Positions 31,322-42,237 of a DNA stretch of 64,000 bases are shown here, one piece after another (the first letter of the stretch is position 1; every line of letters starts with the position of its first letter). The position numbers were made by a program, and so were the translations under genes. The stretch comes from Halalkalibacter wakoensis JCM 9140. Lineage in GTDB: Bacteria > Bacillota > Bacilli > Bacillales > Bacillaceae_D. The DNA is taken from contig NZ_BAUT01000009.1 of NCBI RefSeq assembly GCF_000513095.1, forward strand, positions 1 to 64,000, in the 5' to 3' direction. The notes beneath the pieces were generated by a model. It was not told where the DNA came from. It saw only the letters and a list, made by a program, of their open reading frames with translations, and searched no databases.

Positions 31322-32113
31322 TTACGCCCCGACTTTTTCCGCTTCGCTTTGCTCGTTTAGAAAGAGCAAAGATAGGTTGTTAAATTCCTTAGCTTCCTCA
31401 ATAATACATACATGACCAGCACCTTTAATGAGTTGAATAGAAGCAAATGGATCCCGCGATACAGCCTCTGTTGCCGACTCAATAAACATGTGATCCTCCT
31501 CACCCATAACGATTAACTTCGGGATTGAATTTTGTGTATTGACTGCGTTATTATACGCATACTCAGGCTTCAACACTAATTTTGCCCACTTAAAAAACTC
31601 TTGCCTACCCAATTTCACCGCTTCTCTTATAAAGATATCACGTGACCGTTTGTGATTTTCTTTTGGCATCATTATTAGCGCAAAAGCTTTATAAAAAAAC
31701 ATATATGGAGCGAAAAAACGTAAGGAGTATACAGCTTTTACTAATTCTTGTGACCACCAGCTCCAGCGAACCACTGCCCCTGCTAAAACAACCGATTTAA
31801 TCCGGTCTGGTGCTTGTGCAATCATTTGCTGGGCAATAATGGTACCTAGTGAAAAACCAACCAAATGAAATGCACTAATCGAAAGCTTGTCTATAACGGA
31901 ATAAATTTCCTCTGAAATCTTCTCAACTGTATGAGCTTCTCTTGTAAAAGATTGAGAGTCGCCGTGTCCTGGGAAGTCTATTAATAGTAAATTAAAGTAT
32001 TTCTCATATTCGTCGATTTGTTTATAAAAAACAGTTGAGTTACCACCTAACCCATGTAAAAGAACAACCCAATCCGTCCCTTTGCTTTTTTCAATTGTTT
32101 TATACGATAGCAA
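31322..32113 (-). CDS. Alpha/beta hydrolase
   Basis: A 263-aa alpha/beta-hydrolase fold enzyme. Visible are the oxyanion segment VVLLHGLGGNSTVF, DFPGHGDS, the nucleophile elbow GFSLGTIIAQ (Ser near residue 102), a late acid in MGEEDHMF and the catalytic His in GAGHVCIIEE. The substrate is unknown. The start is TTG 32113, eight bases behind AAGGAAGTG; no ATG fits. It follows the reductase gene by 48 bp in the same direction, so the two probably form an operon acting on the same class of acyl or ester compounds. Confidence 0.85.
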   Translation of the reverse strand: MLSYKTIEKSKGTDWVVLLHGLGGNSTVFYKQIDEYEKYFNLLLIDFPGHGDSQSFTREAHTVEKISEEIYSVIDKLSISAFHLVGFSLGTIIAQQMIAQAPDRIKSVVLAGAVVRWSWWSQELVKAVYSLRFFAPYMFFYKAFALIMMPKENHKRSRDIFIREAVKLGRQEFFKWAKLVLKPEYAYNNAVNTQNSIPKLIVMGEEDHMFIESATEAVSRDPFASIQLIKGAGHVCIIEEAKEFNNLSLLFLNEQSEAEKVGA

Positions 32114-32161
32114 GGTATTTTCACTTCCTTTTCATTTAATTCACCATTAACAGGTAACACC

Positions 32162-33226
32162 TTATTGCGTAACGAGCTCTGGTTGTAAATAGCTAAGCAA
32201 CATATGCTCGAAAACAGCCTCATTTAAATCTAATTCTTCTAAACTAGCTGCTTTTAGCAACGTACGGGTATTTTGCGAATCAAACTCAATGGAACGTGAT
32301 AAATACTCCTCAAACACTCTCATCTTTTCATGTAACATAAGTTCTTCCTTTGTCAATTCATACTCGCCATCAATTGAGCCAATTTCTAAATTGGGAAATT
32401 GTAAAGTCTTTTTAATAATGTTAAAGACTGTCTGATTTGAGAGTGGATTTGGATTCGTTATGTTATAAATGGTTTCTTTTTCTCCGTGTTCAGAGGCAAC
32501 GGCCAGAACGTCTGCAACATAATCAACAGGTACAAGATTTGAATTCGTCTCACTCGCAAACACGACTCGAAACGATTTAGTCTTGTAAAAATCATTCTTT
32601 GAAATTATACGCTTCATCATGCGTATCCCTTTTAAAAGACCATATAACGCAAAATTTGTGTCAGCTTCCCCTGTCTTTGTATCACCAATGATAATTGCTG
32701 GTCTCATGATCATCGTTTCGAAATCGTTTTTATAAGAAAAAACAACTTCTTCACCAACCGCCTTGCTTTGTTCATAGTAATTAACAAACTCTTGCTCTGT
32801 CGAATAAAGCTGTTCGCGTCCGATTACCCCTTTTCCTACCGTATATGCCGTGCTAACGTAAATAAACTTCCGCACGCCTATGCGTTTTGAAAATTCCAGT
32901 ACATTGCGAGTTCCATCAACATTAACGGAAAACGTCTCTTTTTTCATCTCTTCATCAAATGACAATAATGCAGCCATATGATAAACCGTATCTATTTTAT
33001 TTTCCATCACATTGATTACCGTATGATCCTTCACGAGTGATGGATTTGTTATATCACCATAAACAGCAACGATTTGCTGTTTTTCAATCGCTGTATTTCC
33101 TTTCAGCAATCCTGCAAACTTTTTTTCATTACGCACTAATACGTATAAAAAGTGGCCTTGTTTAATTAATTTTGATATTAATTTCTTCCCTAGAAAACCT
33201 GTAGCACCTGTTAAAAATATATTCAT
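32162..33226 (-). CDS. NAD(P)-dependent epimerase/thioester-reductase-like SDR
   Basis: A 354-aa extended short-chain dehydrogenase. The cofactor motif is TGATGFLGKKL at residue 6, with the catalytic pair in YYEQSKAVGEEV (Tyr and Lys four apart) and FIYVSTAYTVG before it. The sequence resembles NAD-binding-4 (fatty acyl-CoA/thioester reductase) domains more than sugar epimerases. ATG 33226 follows GAGAGAAGG; the longer open frame to 33343 adds an unlikely hydrophobic leader. It is the first gene of a two-gene operon with the alpha/beta hydrolase. The substrate is unknown. Confidence 0.8.
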   Translation of the reverse strand: MNIFLTGATGFLGKKLISKLIKQGHFLYVLVRNEKKFAGLLKGNTAIEKQQIVAVYGDITNPSLVKDHTVINVMENKIDTVYHMAALLSFDEEMKKETFSVNVDGTRNVLEFSKRIGVRKFIYVSTAYTVGKGVIGREQLYSTEQEFVNYYEQSKAVGEEVVFSYKNDFETMIMRPAIIIGDTKTGEADTNFALYGLLKGIRMMKRIISKNDFYKTKSFRVVFASETNSNLVPVDYVADVLAVASEHGEKETIYNITNPNPLSNQTVFNIIKKTLQFPNLEIGSIDGEYELTKEELMLHEKMRVFEEYLSRSIEFDSQNTRTLLKAASLEELDLNEAVFEHMLLSYLQPELVTQ

Positions 33227-33599
33227 CCTTCTCTCAACTCCATAGATAGGTTGGTAAACCTTTTCTAGTATATCATTAAGAAAAAAATGAAAAATACAGC
33301 CACCATCCATTGAAAAGTCTCTTCGTGACTGGTATGAAAGCATTTCTTTTATGAATGTTGAAATTTTTTAAGGGCTGCCTCAAAAAATTCTCCACATAAC
33401 CTTCACATTTTTGGGTAATAAAGTAACAAACATCATTAAAAATGGCAAAATATAACTATTATAAAATAACTAAATCGCAGTTTGAACTTCCAGTGATGAT
33501 CGTTAGTGATTTATCCTTCGATCTTATCAATGTACTAAAGTCATTCCTTCTCCCCAAAAAACCTGCCTATCAGCACGGAAACGTACTAAACGACAGGAA

Positions 33600-33723
33600 C
33601 CTTTTTCTCCACGTTGTAAATCACTTGTAAAAATAGCTGAACTTAAACCATGTTCAGTATCATTGGCAAATTTCTATTACTTCTCCCCTCCGTCCACTCT
33701 CCATTTATATAGCTCTTGTTCAT
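33600..33723 (-). pseudogene. Aldehyde dehydrogenase relic (N-terminus joined to a C-terminal scrap)
   Basis: On the minus strand ATG 33723 opens MNKSYINGEWTEGRSNR, a perfect ALDH N-terminus. About 17 codons later, one base out of frame, the sequence reads ANDTEHGLSSAIFTSDLQRG, the conserved segment found about 370-390 residues into ALDH proteins. Some 350 or more codons have therefore been lost, leaving two ends of one gene. The rest of the 1.2-kb gap 33227-34426 has no gene: it holds this relic, a palindromic repeat array, a small ACACCTAT/ATAGGTGT dyad near 34194 and the Wadjet terminator. Confidence 0.72.
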
Positions 33724-33810
33724 ACTCTCAAAGTTTTGGAATTAATTCACCCTTTTCAATCCGTATTTTAAACACGCTTACATAATTATGAATTACGTAC
33801 ATGGATTGAT

Positions 33811-34004
33811 ATAATAAGGGGAGAAACTTCCCTTAATTAGGAAATGGCACTAAAAAAAGTTGAATTAGAAGGAAAAATTCCCGCTAATTACTTTATATAC
33901 ATGATAATTTGATTTCTGTGTATGTTTAAAGGGAAAAATTCCCCTTATTTATCCCTAATCTAGCTATATTTTTCAGTTTAAAGGGAAAACATTCCCTTAT
34001 TTTA
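33811..34004 (-). repeat. Left palindromic repeat array flanking Wadjet (four units)
   Basis: Four imperfect palindromes of the form AAGGGGAATTTTTCCCTT, each within AATAA..TTATT-like borders, are centred near 33825, 33877, 33938 and 33990, about 50-60 bp apart. The oriented form with the T-run reads on the minus strand. The unit nearest 33840 carries AGTGCCATTTCCTAATTAAG (minus strand), which recurs almost unchanged in the right array at 42640, in opposite orientation. Confidence 0.8.
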
Positions 34005-34268
34005 AGGTACCTCTGAAGAAAAATTCGTATACTGACAAAATCAATTTTTACAATCCTCCTCATTGCGTACATTGTTTTACAAATTCTGAACAATGCTTTC
34101 TGATATTTTAACTTAAATATCCAAATCCTTCTCTTTTACATTAGAATTCACGTAGCAAATCACATCAAATTCACAAGAAGGAAATATTTATTTACACCTA
34201 TGTGAATAGGTGTGCGAATGACTGTGTGATTTTACATCTATTCAAGTAATGAACATTGATATAACAAC

Positions 34269-34311
34269 AAAAAAACACATGTGATTTCTCCGTGAAATCG
34301 CATGTGTTTTC
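34269..34311 (-). terminator. Terminator of the Wadjet operon
   Basis: On the minus strand AAAACACATGCGATTTC pairs with GAAATCACATGTGTTTT and continues into TTTG. It is 116 bp beyond the jetC stop. Confidence 0.85.
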
Positions 34312-34426
34312 GTTTGTGAATGGCTTGTTTGCACCTCTGAAGTAAACCCGTTAAGATTACTAGAGTGTTTTTTCGAATTCAAACAGATAAAGTAAAGTAT
34401 CTATCACCATCGGTAAAAATCGATAA

Positions 34427-37400
34427 CTAAAACAATTCAATCTGCTCTTGCTCCCCAATACGAAGCAGTGCATCTGGATCGTTATCTTGAAAATATGCTG
34501 TTCGGATTTGCTTCTCTTTTGTCATGATTTGTTTGCCTGCTTGTCCGGTTTGGCGCAGTCTGCAGCTATAAATGACAGGGAAATAATCACGCAAAAACTT
34601 TCCTTCTGCATGAGCAGTTAAGGCAATAATTTGAAAGCCTAGTTGTTCAGCAATAAAAAAGACTGGTTGAAGTACATGTTCACTTGATGCCTTTCCGAAT
34701 GGATTATCGACAATAACGGTTCTGCTTCGCTTTTTTGATGGGCGAATGTCCAGTCGTTTTTCGGCAACATAATTTAATAAACCTAAAAACAGCGTCATAT
34801 TCTTGCTCCACTTTTCACCGCCTGACCAGTTGTTGGTCGTTTCCCAAACGTACCGTCTTGATGTGACGGACTTGTTATTTGTAACTTTTCGACAAAGAAC
34901 CGAAAGTTGTTGTTGCTTGGTGACGATGTGTAAAAGTTGGCGAGAGTGAAGGGCTTGTTCTACTTCTTGCTGAACCTTCGCTGTGTTCTCTTTGCCTTCT
35001 ACATCCTGAAATCGTTCTGTGTCTAATCTGTTTGCAAGAGATTGAATGTATTGTCGTAAGTCTTGTTTGGCTTCATGCTCATTCCACTCCGGAATTGAGA
35101 AATCAAAGATTGTCTTAGACGAATCGTCTACTTTAACTCTTGTATTCTTTGGAATTGTTTTTAACTCTTGAACAATCTTGACAATATGGGTATACATTCG
35201 ATGAATGAATTGTTCAATTTCCTCGTCTTCTTTCTTCATATTCGCTTCGGCTACTTGGACCGCACGTGTTAACGTCTCGGTCATCCTCGTTTGGAATTCA
35301 ACGATTTGATCATAACTTACGTACAAATTAAGTCCGCTAACGGTACGCTCCTGTAACTTACGGTTTGTAATAAAATCTCGGCAAAAATCCTTCAGGTTGT
35401 CCCTCTCTTTTGAAAGAAGTGATTGAAGTTCTTCCACGTTCTTTAACTGCTTTAACAAAGTTCCCTCAATGTCTTTGAACAACTTTTTCGAGTTATAAGG
35501 CAACGTTAATCGAACATTTTGATCAAGTGGTTGTTCTTCGACTGTTGGTGCCAGAAATTCATGTTTCACATTTAGCTTGTCATACTCCTGAACAATCTCT
35601 TCTACTTGTTTTTGTTCGGTTTCAGTTTCTTGCTTCTTTTTCTCTAATTGATATTTCCGTTGCTGAAGGTCCTTTTTTTCTTCAACTAGTTCATCTTTGA
35701 CAGTCGGGAGGGCTTGCGCAAACGATAGAATCTCTTCTTCAGCAAACCGTTTTAAAAACTCTTCTAGCTCCCTCTCCCAATCTCGTTCCTGCTTGGATTT
35801 AGCATCACGAACTGTATCGAACTTCTCTTGTTCCTTCTTAATGACAATCTCAAGATCACGCTTCTTGATTTCTAAACTCTTCAAACGCTCTTCCCCGTCA
35901 ATTGGAAACCGTAGTGACTCATCTAATAGGTCAAATTGTCGATGAAGTGAGGCTATTTCCGCTTCAGCTCGTTCTACCCTTTCTTTTTGACTTTTCATTT
36001 GTTGCTCAAGTTGAGTTCGTTCTACCGATAGTTTGTTTAACTGCTGTAAAATAACGTGTTGCTCTTGTTTTAATTGAAAGATGCGTTTATCCGTAAACAA
36101 GGGTTTTGTAATATGTTTTGTTTCCTTAAAAAGATCTTGTGCTTCAATCTCTATTCGCATATTCGTTCGTTGGTCGTTTATTTCCTTTACGACTTCTATT
36201 AGTTCTTGCTCAAGGTGAGAAACAGAACGATCCAACTGTTCTTTCTTTTTCAACTGTTTCGCTCGCTCGTCGCGTTCGTTGTTGATCTTTCTCACCAGTT
36301 CATGTACCTCTTTTTCACGGTCTACGTATGATTGGCAAGTAGTAAGCAATTGATTGATTTGTTGGAACGTTGACTCATGATCTCTCATTTGCTCAGCCTG
36401 GTTTGAGAGTTTTTCTCGAATCTCGTGCAACTGTGTACTTAATAACTGACTTCTTTTCTTCTTCCTGTTCTTTAGCTTTTTTTAATTCTTGTATTTCTTG
36501 AACGACCTCTTGATAATCCGCAAGAGTATGTTGGTCATAAAATACCTTCAATTGGTTGTAGACCGTTTTCCATTTTTCAAGTGTCGCTTCAGCCTCTATC
36601 CGTTCCTCTTTGATCAGAGTCGCTTGAGCCAAAAGCTGCTCTTTCCACTGTTGAAACACTTCCGCGTTAAGATTACGCTCCCAGTGCTTCGGTTGAATCG
36701 TATCCCAATGTGGTGTTTGTTCAAGTAAGGCATGGGCTTCATCATTTGATAAAACAATAATCGGAAACTGCATTTCTGCTTGAAGCTTGTTGATTCGCTC
36801 GATTAAATGTGACTTTTCCTCTGTTGTTGTAATAAGCGAGATTGGCCAATAATGTTGGTTTTGCATCGAATGAAGTTCAACACCAGTATGTTTTAAAAAT
36901 TCAACTCCAGTAGCTAAATAATGGAACTGATTCTTCCAGTTTTGCATCGCATCATAAATGATTCGATCTGCAAAAAATGTTGGAATTTCCTGATAATCAT
37001 CTACAAAACGGTAGGCTACACGTTCTCTTTTTAACAATTGCTCCTTCTTGTCCGCAAGCTGTTTCATTTGATCACTCATTTGCCCTAGCAATGTTTCTTG
37101 CTGGGTAAAAAGAGAAGCAATCAACTCAAATCGACGATCAAGAAAACGAAGCTGTCCTTTCACCTCATCATGCTGTGCTTCCATTTGCTCTTTAATGGAT
37201 TCTACCCTTGTTAGATCGCTTCCTACAGTTACGAGCTTCGCCTGTAGTGCTTCGCGTTCCCTTGTCTTTTCTATTGCTTCTTGATCAAGTTTTTTATTGG
37301 AGGTTTTTAATTTCGTGATGGATTCATCAAGCGTTTGAGCTTCAAGAGACCATCTTTTTTGAACATCGTGAATCGTTTCCTTTTCTAAGTCTAAATTAAG

Positions 37401-38836
37401 TTTGTCTGCGAGTTTAGCAAGCTGATCTTGCCAATCATCAAGCCTGCTTTCTAGGATCCCACATGACTTATCAAGTTCGAGCCAAAGCTTTGTTTCCTTT
37501 TCTAGTTGATCTTTTTCTGTGTTAAGTAAGTTCTCTTGCGTTCTGCGTTCATGTTCTAGTTCGTTAGCTTCTTTATCAAATTGTTCTTTTAATGTGATAA
37601 AATAACCACGGATTTCACGTTCATTTCTCTCAAGTTGACCTTTTAGATCATCAACATCTAATTCTTGATCGAGCCGATCTATTTGCAACTTAAGAACCGT
37701 TAATTGATCATTGCCATTATCCCTATCTTTTTTGTGCAACGCTAAACGTATCGATTGATACATTCGTTCCGCTTCCGCTCTCTTTTCCTTTTCACGATCA
37801 AGAGATTCTTTTACTTGGTCAAGCTGTTCCTGTTTATGAGCTAACTTCTCTTTAGCGACTGCAATTTGAAAGGAACGTTGTTTTTTCTCATGAGCAATGA
37901 GTAACTTTTCCAATTGATGGACTTCTGCTTCTATTGATTTCATTGTTAACTCAACTTGTTCAAGACGCTTCTGATAAAAAAGGGAATAGGCTTTTCCAGT
38001 ACGTTTTTCGTTTTCATACACATCCAACGCCCTTTTTTTCGCGCAAAAACATCTACATAGTGCTCGAGCTTTTCTTGTATCAATTTATTTTCCTGTATCG
38101 TCTCTTGAAACTGTTGATACTCCTTGAACCCTTTCCGTCTCGTTGAAAAGGTGTCCACAAACGAATCCCCATCATTGGCTGCCAATGCGTTTTCAACTGT
38201 CGGAATTAACAGCTGCTCAAAAAGTTGCTTTGATGTTTTGCATTGGTCAAAATAAGCCTCAACTCCACCTTCAGCACTGTTGATTTTTACAATATTTTCC
38301 CATTCTTTTGTAATAATCCCATAGTGATCTTCAATATGCTCTTTAAAACTCGTTAATGTGTCAAACAGCTCGCCACTTGAAGATGTACGCCCTTTATAAT
38401 AATCATGAATTTCACCTTTTCCTGCTGGTCTCTTCCCGTCTGAGGACTCTTGAACAAATGGAATTTCAGCCAGACTATTCGGATCATTTTCACGATATTC
38501 ATCAACAAACCGGTAGGAGTCGACCTTGTCTTGTCCTAAAAACAAAGAGACCGCTGTCACCGCATATCGCCTTGGTTTATCCGATACAATCCATTCAATG
38601 CCTACATGTGCTGGACCTTCCTCTAGCTTGAGCGTTTCTTTGATTTTTCGATCTGCCAGCGATGTATGTGGGAGAATCGCTTGCAGAGCTGTTTGAATGA
38701 AAACCGTTTTCCCGCCTCCATTTTCAAGTAAAATCGCCCCATTTTCTCCATCAAAGTGAAACATGTCATCATTGTAGCGCTTATTTCCATCTTCGTAGAT
38801 TACATTCGTAAAACGAATTTTAGAAATGGCCGGCAT
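34427..38836 (-). pseudogene. jetC: Wadjet JetC (SMC/MukB-like ATPase), two frame breaks
   Basis: With both breaks repaired this is a 1469-aa SMC-like ATPase, the motor of the Wadjet plasmid-restriction complex. The N-terminal head has Walker A GAILLENGGGKTVFIQ near residue 40. Two long antiparallel coiled coils surround a hinge region (around RVAYRFVDDYQEIPTFFADR to SNDEAHALLEQTPHW). The C-terminal head has the signature NWSGGEKWSKNMTLFLGLL and Walker B RTVIVDNPFGKASSEH. Break 1 is the T7 run at 38033-38039 (one base short: FARKKRALDVYENEK when restored). Break 2 is near 36447-36465 (one base extra: EEKSQLLSTQLHEIREK). Its ATG overlaps the jetB stop (TAATG). It is long for JetC, mostly in the coiled coils. 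Confidence 0.85.
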
Positions 38837-39573
38837 TAGTCCTCCTCCTCTTCCTTGTATTCATGCTGATAAAGAAAATCAAGTATCCCGCGATTGTACT
38901 CATAATCCATGAAGTAACTTTGGACAATTGTTTTCGCTTTTTCAGTTAGGCGTAGCTCGCCGTTTCCAATCTCCATGACAAGTTCTTGATCTTTTAAAAA
39001 ACGTTGCACCGAATCGATAAAGCTCAGCCGCGATTGAGTTTGACCGGATTGACGTTTCGCTGTTTCTTTATAATCGTCTAGGCTATCCCATTTTTCGACG
39101 ATTTGAATCCAATTGTACGAGTATTCATGCTCTAGCTCTTTCAATTGTTCTAAGTCATGTTCTTTCAAAAAGTCAATCCGTTTCGTAACAGCTCTTACCC
39201 AATCATCGATTTGAATGAAATCACGTGTTGCTTCTCGTGTAGCGTAACTATCATAAAATTCACCAAAAAGAACAAGCGTTGCCAAATACATTGTGTAAAT
39301 ATCCGCGTTTGTTGCATTGCTTTTTAAATATGTTTTTTTCATTGTTTCATTTGTTATATGAAAAGGAGACAACTTAGTCGTGGGAACAAGATACAATCGA
39401 TCCCCTGCTGCAACCACTTTGCAATCCACTTCCTCCGCATATGCTTCAACTAATCTTCGAATCTGACTTTCCGAGCTATATTCCTCAAATGTTTCCCCTT
39501 CAACGAATCCATTCCTTGTTAGCTCCCTAAACACAGTAAACGCCCGCATGACGACACTTTCTTCTAGTAACAT
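38836..39573 (-). CDS. jetB: Wadjet JetB (KITE-like winged-helix subunit)
   Basis: A 245-aa protein placed exactly as JetB/MksE, the small winged-helix subunit that bridges the kleisin-like JetA and the SMC-like JetC. I see an N-terminal helical bundle (MRAFTVFRELTRNGFVEGE), a mid-protein DDYKETAKRQSGQTQSRLSF segment and a winged-helix-like C-terminus (RFLKDQELVMEIGNGELRLTEKAK) with an acidic end. Family assignment rests on this pattern plus the operon. GGAGGAG precedes ATG 39573, one base after the jetA stop, and the gene ends in a TAATG overlap with jetC. Its frame is intact. Confidence 0.8.
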   Translation of the reverse strand: MLLEESVVMRAFTVFRELTRNGFVEGETFEEYSSESQIRRLVEAYAEEVDCKVVAAGDRLYLVPTTKLSPFHITNETMKKTYLKSNATNADIYTMYLATLVLFGEFYDSYATREATRDFIQIDDWVRAVTKRIDFLKEHDLEQLKELEHEYSYNWIQIVEKWDSLDDYKETAKRQSGQTQSRLSFIDSVQRFLKDQELVMEIGNGELRLTEKAKTIVQSYFMDYEYNRGILDFLYQHEYKEEEED

Positions 39574-39574
39574 C

Positions 39575-41073
39575 TTACTCCTCCAATCTAATCAACATAT
39601 TTTGAATAGAATAGCGCTCGGTCACCTGAAGTAAATCCGGTAATTCTTCAACATAGAGTGTCTTTCCCCCTAAAATTTCCATCACTTCTGTTAAAACATA
39701 CTGCGCTTGACTTTGTTCATCAAACGACTGATCTTGAACAAGCGGAGACCGTTGATGCAACACTAGAAAGAATTCATAAAACATACGCTCGTGTAAGACA
39801 TCGGCCTGTCCCTCGGTTCGTAAAAAGGAGAGAAAACTCGTTAATTCGCGAACTTCGTTTGACTCATACCATTCCATTAATAACGTCATATATTTCTGAT
39901 AAATCTCTCTTTGATAACTGACATAAAGCTGTTCTTCATCCTCATTTTCTAAGCCGAGGAACGTTGTTTGTTTTTCCTGTTCATTGTCCTGATTTGTCAC
40001 CACCTGTTTCTCAAACAGAGACAGCATCGACCAAACCTTTGTTTGTTCAATACCAAGAAAAGGAGCAACCATTCCTTTCATCGTTTCCACCGCAGCAGGG
40101 GAATTTAACATACGAGCCGTGATATCCTGCTGAAAATTAAAGGAGTCTACTCCAGCATAGTATAATGATTCTTGTGCCGCTTTTAATGCCGTTTGTTTAA
40201 GATGTACGCTCTTATTTAATAAACCACCATGTTCAGCATGAACAAGCTCTAGTTCTTTACTAATTTTCAAAAGTAAGGTGTACGCTTTCCGTTCTTTCTT
40301 ATCGTTATCTTGATAATACAGATGGTTTCTAGTTTCCGTAACAAAATCTGCTAATTCATCAAATTCATCGTTCTCTCTTGTCAGTCTTCCATAAATGTCA
40401 TTAAGAAGTGTTTCATATCTTGCAAAGGTTTCATCAGAAACAATATTTCGTTTGATTTCAAGTTCAATTTTTGTGATTCGTTCATACAGTGTTTCTACAT
40501 CAATTCTCATTTCGTTGATTTGTCTCAGTGCGCCTTTAAATTCGCCCTTTTCCAACTGCTTCCGGAGCATTAATTGATGAATGGACAATTGAAACTCACT
40601 GTAAAATTCTCGTGTCGCAAACAGTAATTCAAGTCCATCTTCATCGAGAGCATAGTATTGAACACCCTCTTTAAAGTCATTGTCGCGAATATAGGAAAAC
40701 TGTATCTCTTCTTCTGCACGTGTTTCCCAATTATAAAAATGGACCGTTCGCTTTTTCCCCATCGTCGGTCGAAACGTCTGGATTAATTTTCTAGCAATAC
40801 TTTCATATATTTCCTTTGAAAGTGAAAAACGTTCCATTGTCATCTCTTCTAAAAATTGTGCTACATCAACCGTTCCAATCTTTTGATTTCGGATTAATTT
40901 ATGCTCATAAAAAATAACAGCATTAACAATCCGAAATCTTTCATTGGAAGAACTTGATTATTCTGATCCTTTTGTTGCATGCGCTCCAATTCATAAAGTG
41001 GATCAAATAAGGCAATTCGCCTCATCCTCTCTTTATATCCTTGGACTAGATCGATTACATCAAAATCTCTCAT
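39575..41073 (-). pseudogene. jetA: Wadjet JetA (kleisin-like subunit), one frame break
   Basis: With the break repaired this is a 499-aa helical protein in the JetA/MksF position. The N-terminal winged-helix region reads MRDFDVIDLVQGYKERMRRI and, past the break, RFRIVNAVIFYEHKLIRNQK and VDVAQFLEEM. The centre is a long helical region (LRQINEMRIDVETLYERITK) and the C-terminus another winged-helix-like part (YVLTEVMEILGGKTLYVEEL). The break lies between about 40925 and 40962, where one base is missing. The start ATG 41073 overlaps the jetD stop (TGATG). Kleisin-like function is inferred from Wadjet knowledge and gene order. Confidence 0.78.
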
Positions 41074-42080
41074 CACCAATTCCTCCATAAGTCTTGTAGC
41101 ACATTTGTTTTCAATACTTCCTGAGGCAAGTAATGTCCTTTTTCAAACATCTCACGGACCTTTTGTTTATCCTCATCACTCATATATTTCAAAAAATTTG
41201 CGAGGGCTTGTTCAACTCGACGGTGATTTCTTTTCCCAGCGACTGATGCATATGTTAAACAGGCAGAATAAAAAGGGATGGCAGGTCGAGCATCTATACT
41301 CTCTGAAAGCTCCGACCAAATGTTAATCCCTTCTAAATCAAGGTCTCCAAAATAATAAAAGTGGTGCTGACCTGTTAACGGAACTTGTTCATGAAAATGG
41401 TCCATTCCTCGTAGGATCTTTCGCCCTGAACCATAAATTAACGTTGTAAATTCCGTATCACGTAAAGCTGGCAACAACCCTTGATACGTCGTTTTGTTTT
41501 CAACGATAAGATGAAAATGAATTGAATTTTCCCTTTTCGATACATCAACAGCAAGCATCAACGGATCTGCGACAGGAATGACTCGCATCTCGTCCCATAA
41601 GCTAATTCGTTTTAAAAGTTCAACTCCACTACCATCTGTCATCCATTTTTCATCACCGATTAGCTCAAAGCTACGTTCAGGTGCTGGAACTCGATCCTGC
41701 GGCAAATTGTTTTTTTGAAGGTATTCACTAATTTTTTGGAGGTAAGGTTGATCTTGTTCAAATTGCACAGGGGGAAGTTGAAAATATCGATCAAGTTGAA
41801 TGCGCTTGTGTAAAACGGAGCGGGCACGTTGAAGCCGATTGAAATGTTCATCTTTTAAAATCGCTTGGTTGATTCGATAGGAATAGGCAAGTTGTGGCTT
41901 CTTAATGGTTCTTCCTTTTGCTTTCACACATTCAAGAATTCCATCTTCTTCTAGCTCCAAAATCAACTCAGCAAAATGTAGATACGATTTACCTTCACCT
42001 TGTGCGATATTCTCTAACTCTTCTAAAGCAATCGTCTTTCTTGAATAAGAGAGCAAGTACGATGTAATAACTTCTTTCAT
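41073..42080 (-). CDS. jetD: Wadjet JetD (TOPRIM-type DNA-cleaving subunit)
   Basis: A 335-aa JetD (DUF2220-type) protein, the nuclease that cuts plasmid DNA extruded by JetABC. The N-terminal half has winged-helix character (ALEELENIAQGEGKSYLHFAEL). The C-terminal half is a TOPRIM domain: the Glu of LIVENKTTY near residue 200 and the DxD motif in YYFGDLDLEGINI are both present, so the catalytic site looks intact. It is the first gene of the operon, unlike the JetABCD order used to name the system. AAAGGACG precedes ATG 42080. It overlaps jetA by four bases. Confidence 0.87.
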   Translation of the reverse strand: MKEVITSYLLSYSRKTIALEELENIAQGEGKSYLHFAELILELEEDGILECVKAKGRTIKKPQLAYSYRINQAILKDEHFNRLQRARSVLHKRIQLDRYFQLPPVQFEQDQPYLQKISEYLQKNNLPQDRVPAPERSFELIGDEKWMTDGSGVELLKRISLWDEMRVIPVADPLMLAVDVSKRENSIHFHLIVENKTTYQGLLPALRDTEFTTLIYGSGRKILRGMDHFHEQVPLTGQHHFYYFGDLDLEGINIWSELSESIDARPAIPFYSACLTYASVAGKRNHRRVEQALANFLKYMSDEDKQKVREMFEKGHYLPQEVLKTNVLQDLWRNW

Positions 42081-42208
42081 ATGTAACGTCCTTTCCTAGG
42101 GACTATTCGACAAAAACTCACTTTTGTCTCATTATAGCATCATTTTTTGAAAGTACATATGCAATAGGAATCATTTGTTGCATCCATTAAATATGAAGGC
42201 ATAGAAAG

Positions 42209-42237
42209 AGGTAGAGCTTTTTTCGGTTGCTCTACCT
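42209..42237. terminator. Hairpin between the nuclease gene and jetD
   Basis: AGGTAGAGC / GCTCTACCT stem. Read leftward it would end transcripts from the DUF559-like gene before the Wadjet promoter. The gap 42081-42652 otherwise holds the jetD promoter and the right repeat array. Confidence 0.6.

Noticed and set aside
33442..33630. 62-codon plus-strand open frame left of the repeat array
   Set aside because: It runs antisense through the aldehyde dehydrogenase relic and has no ribosome site.
33811..34004. CRISPR-like array of four repeats with similar spacing
   Set aside because: The repeats are imperfect palindromes with drifting sequence, the linkers are related between arrays, and there is no cas gene. 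A true CRISPR has near-identical repeats and unique spacers.
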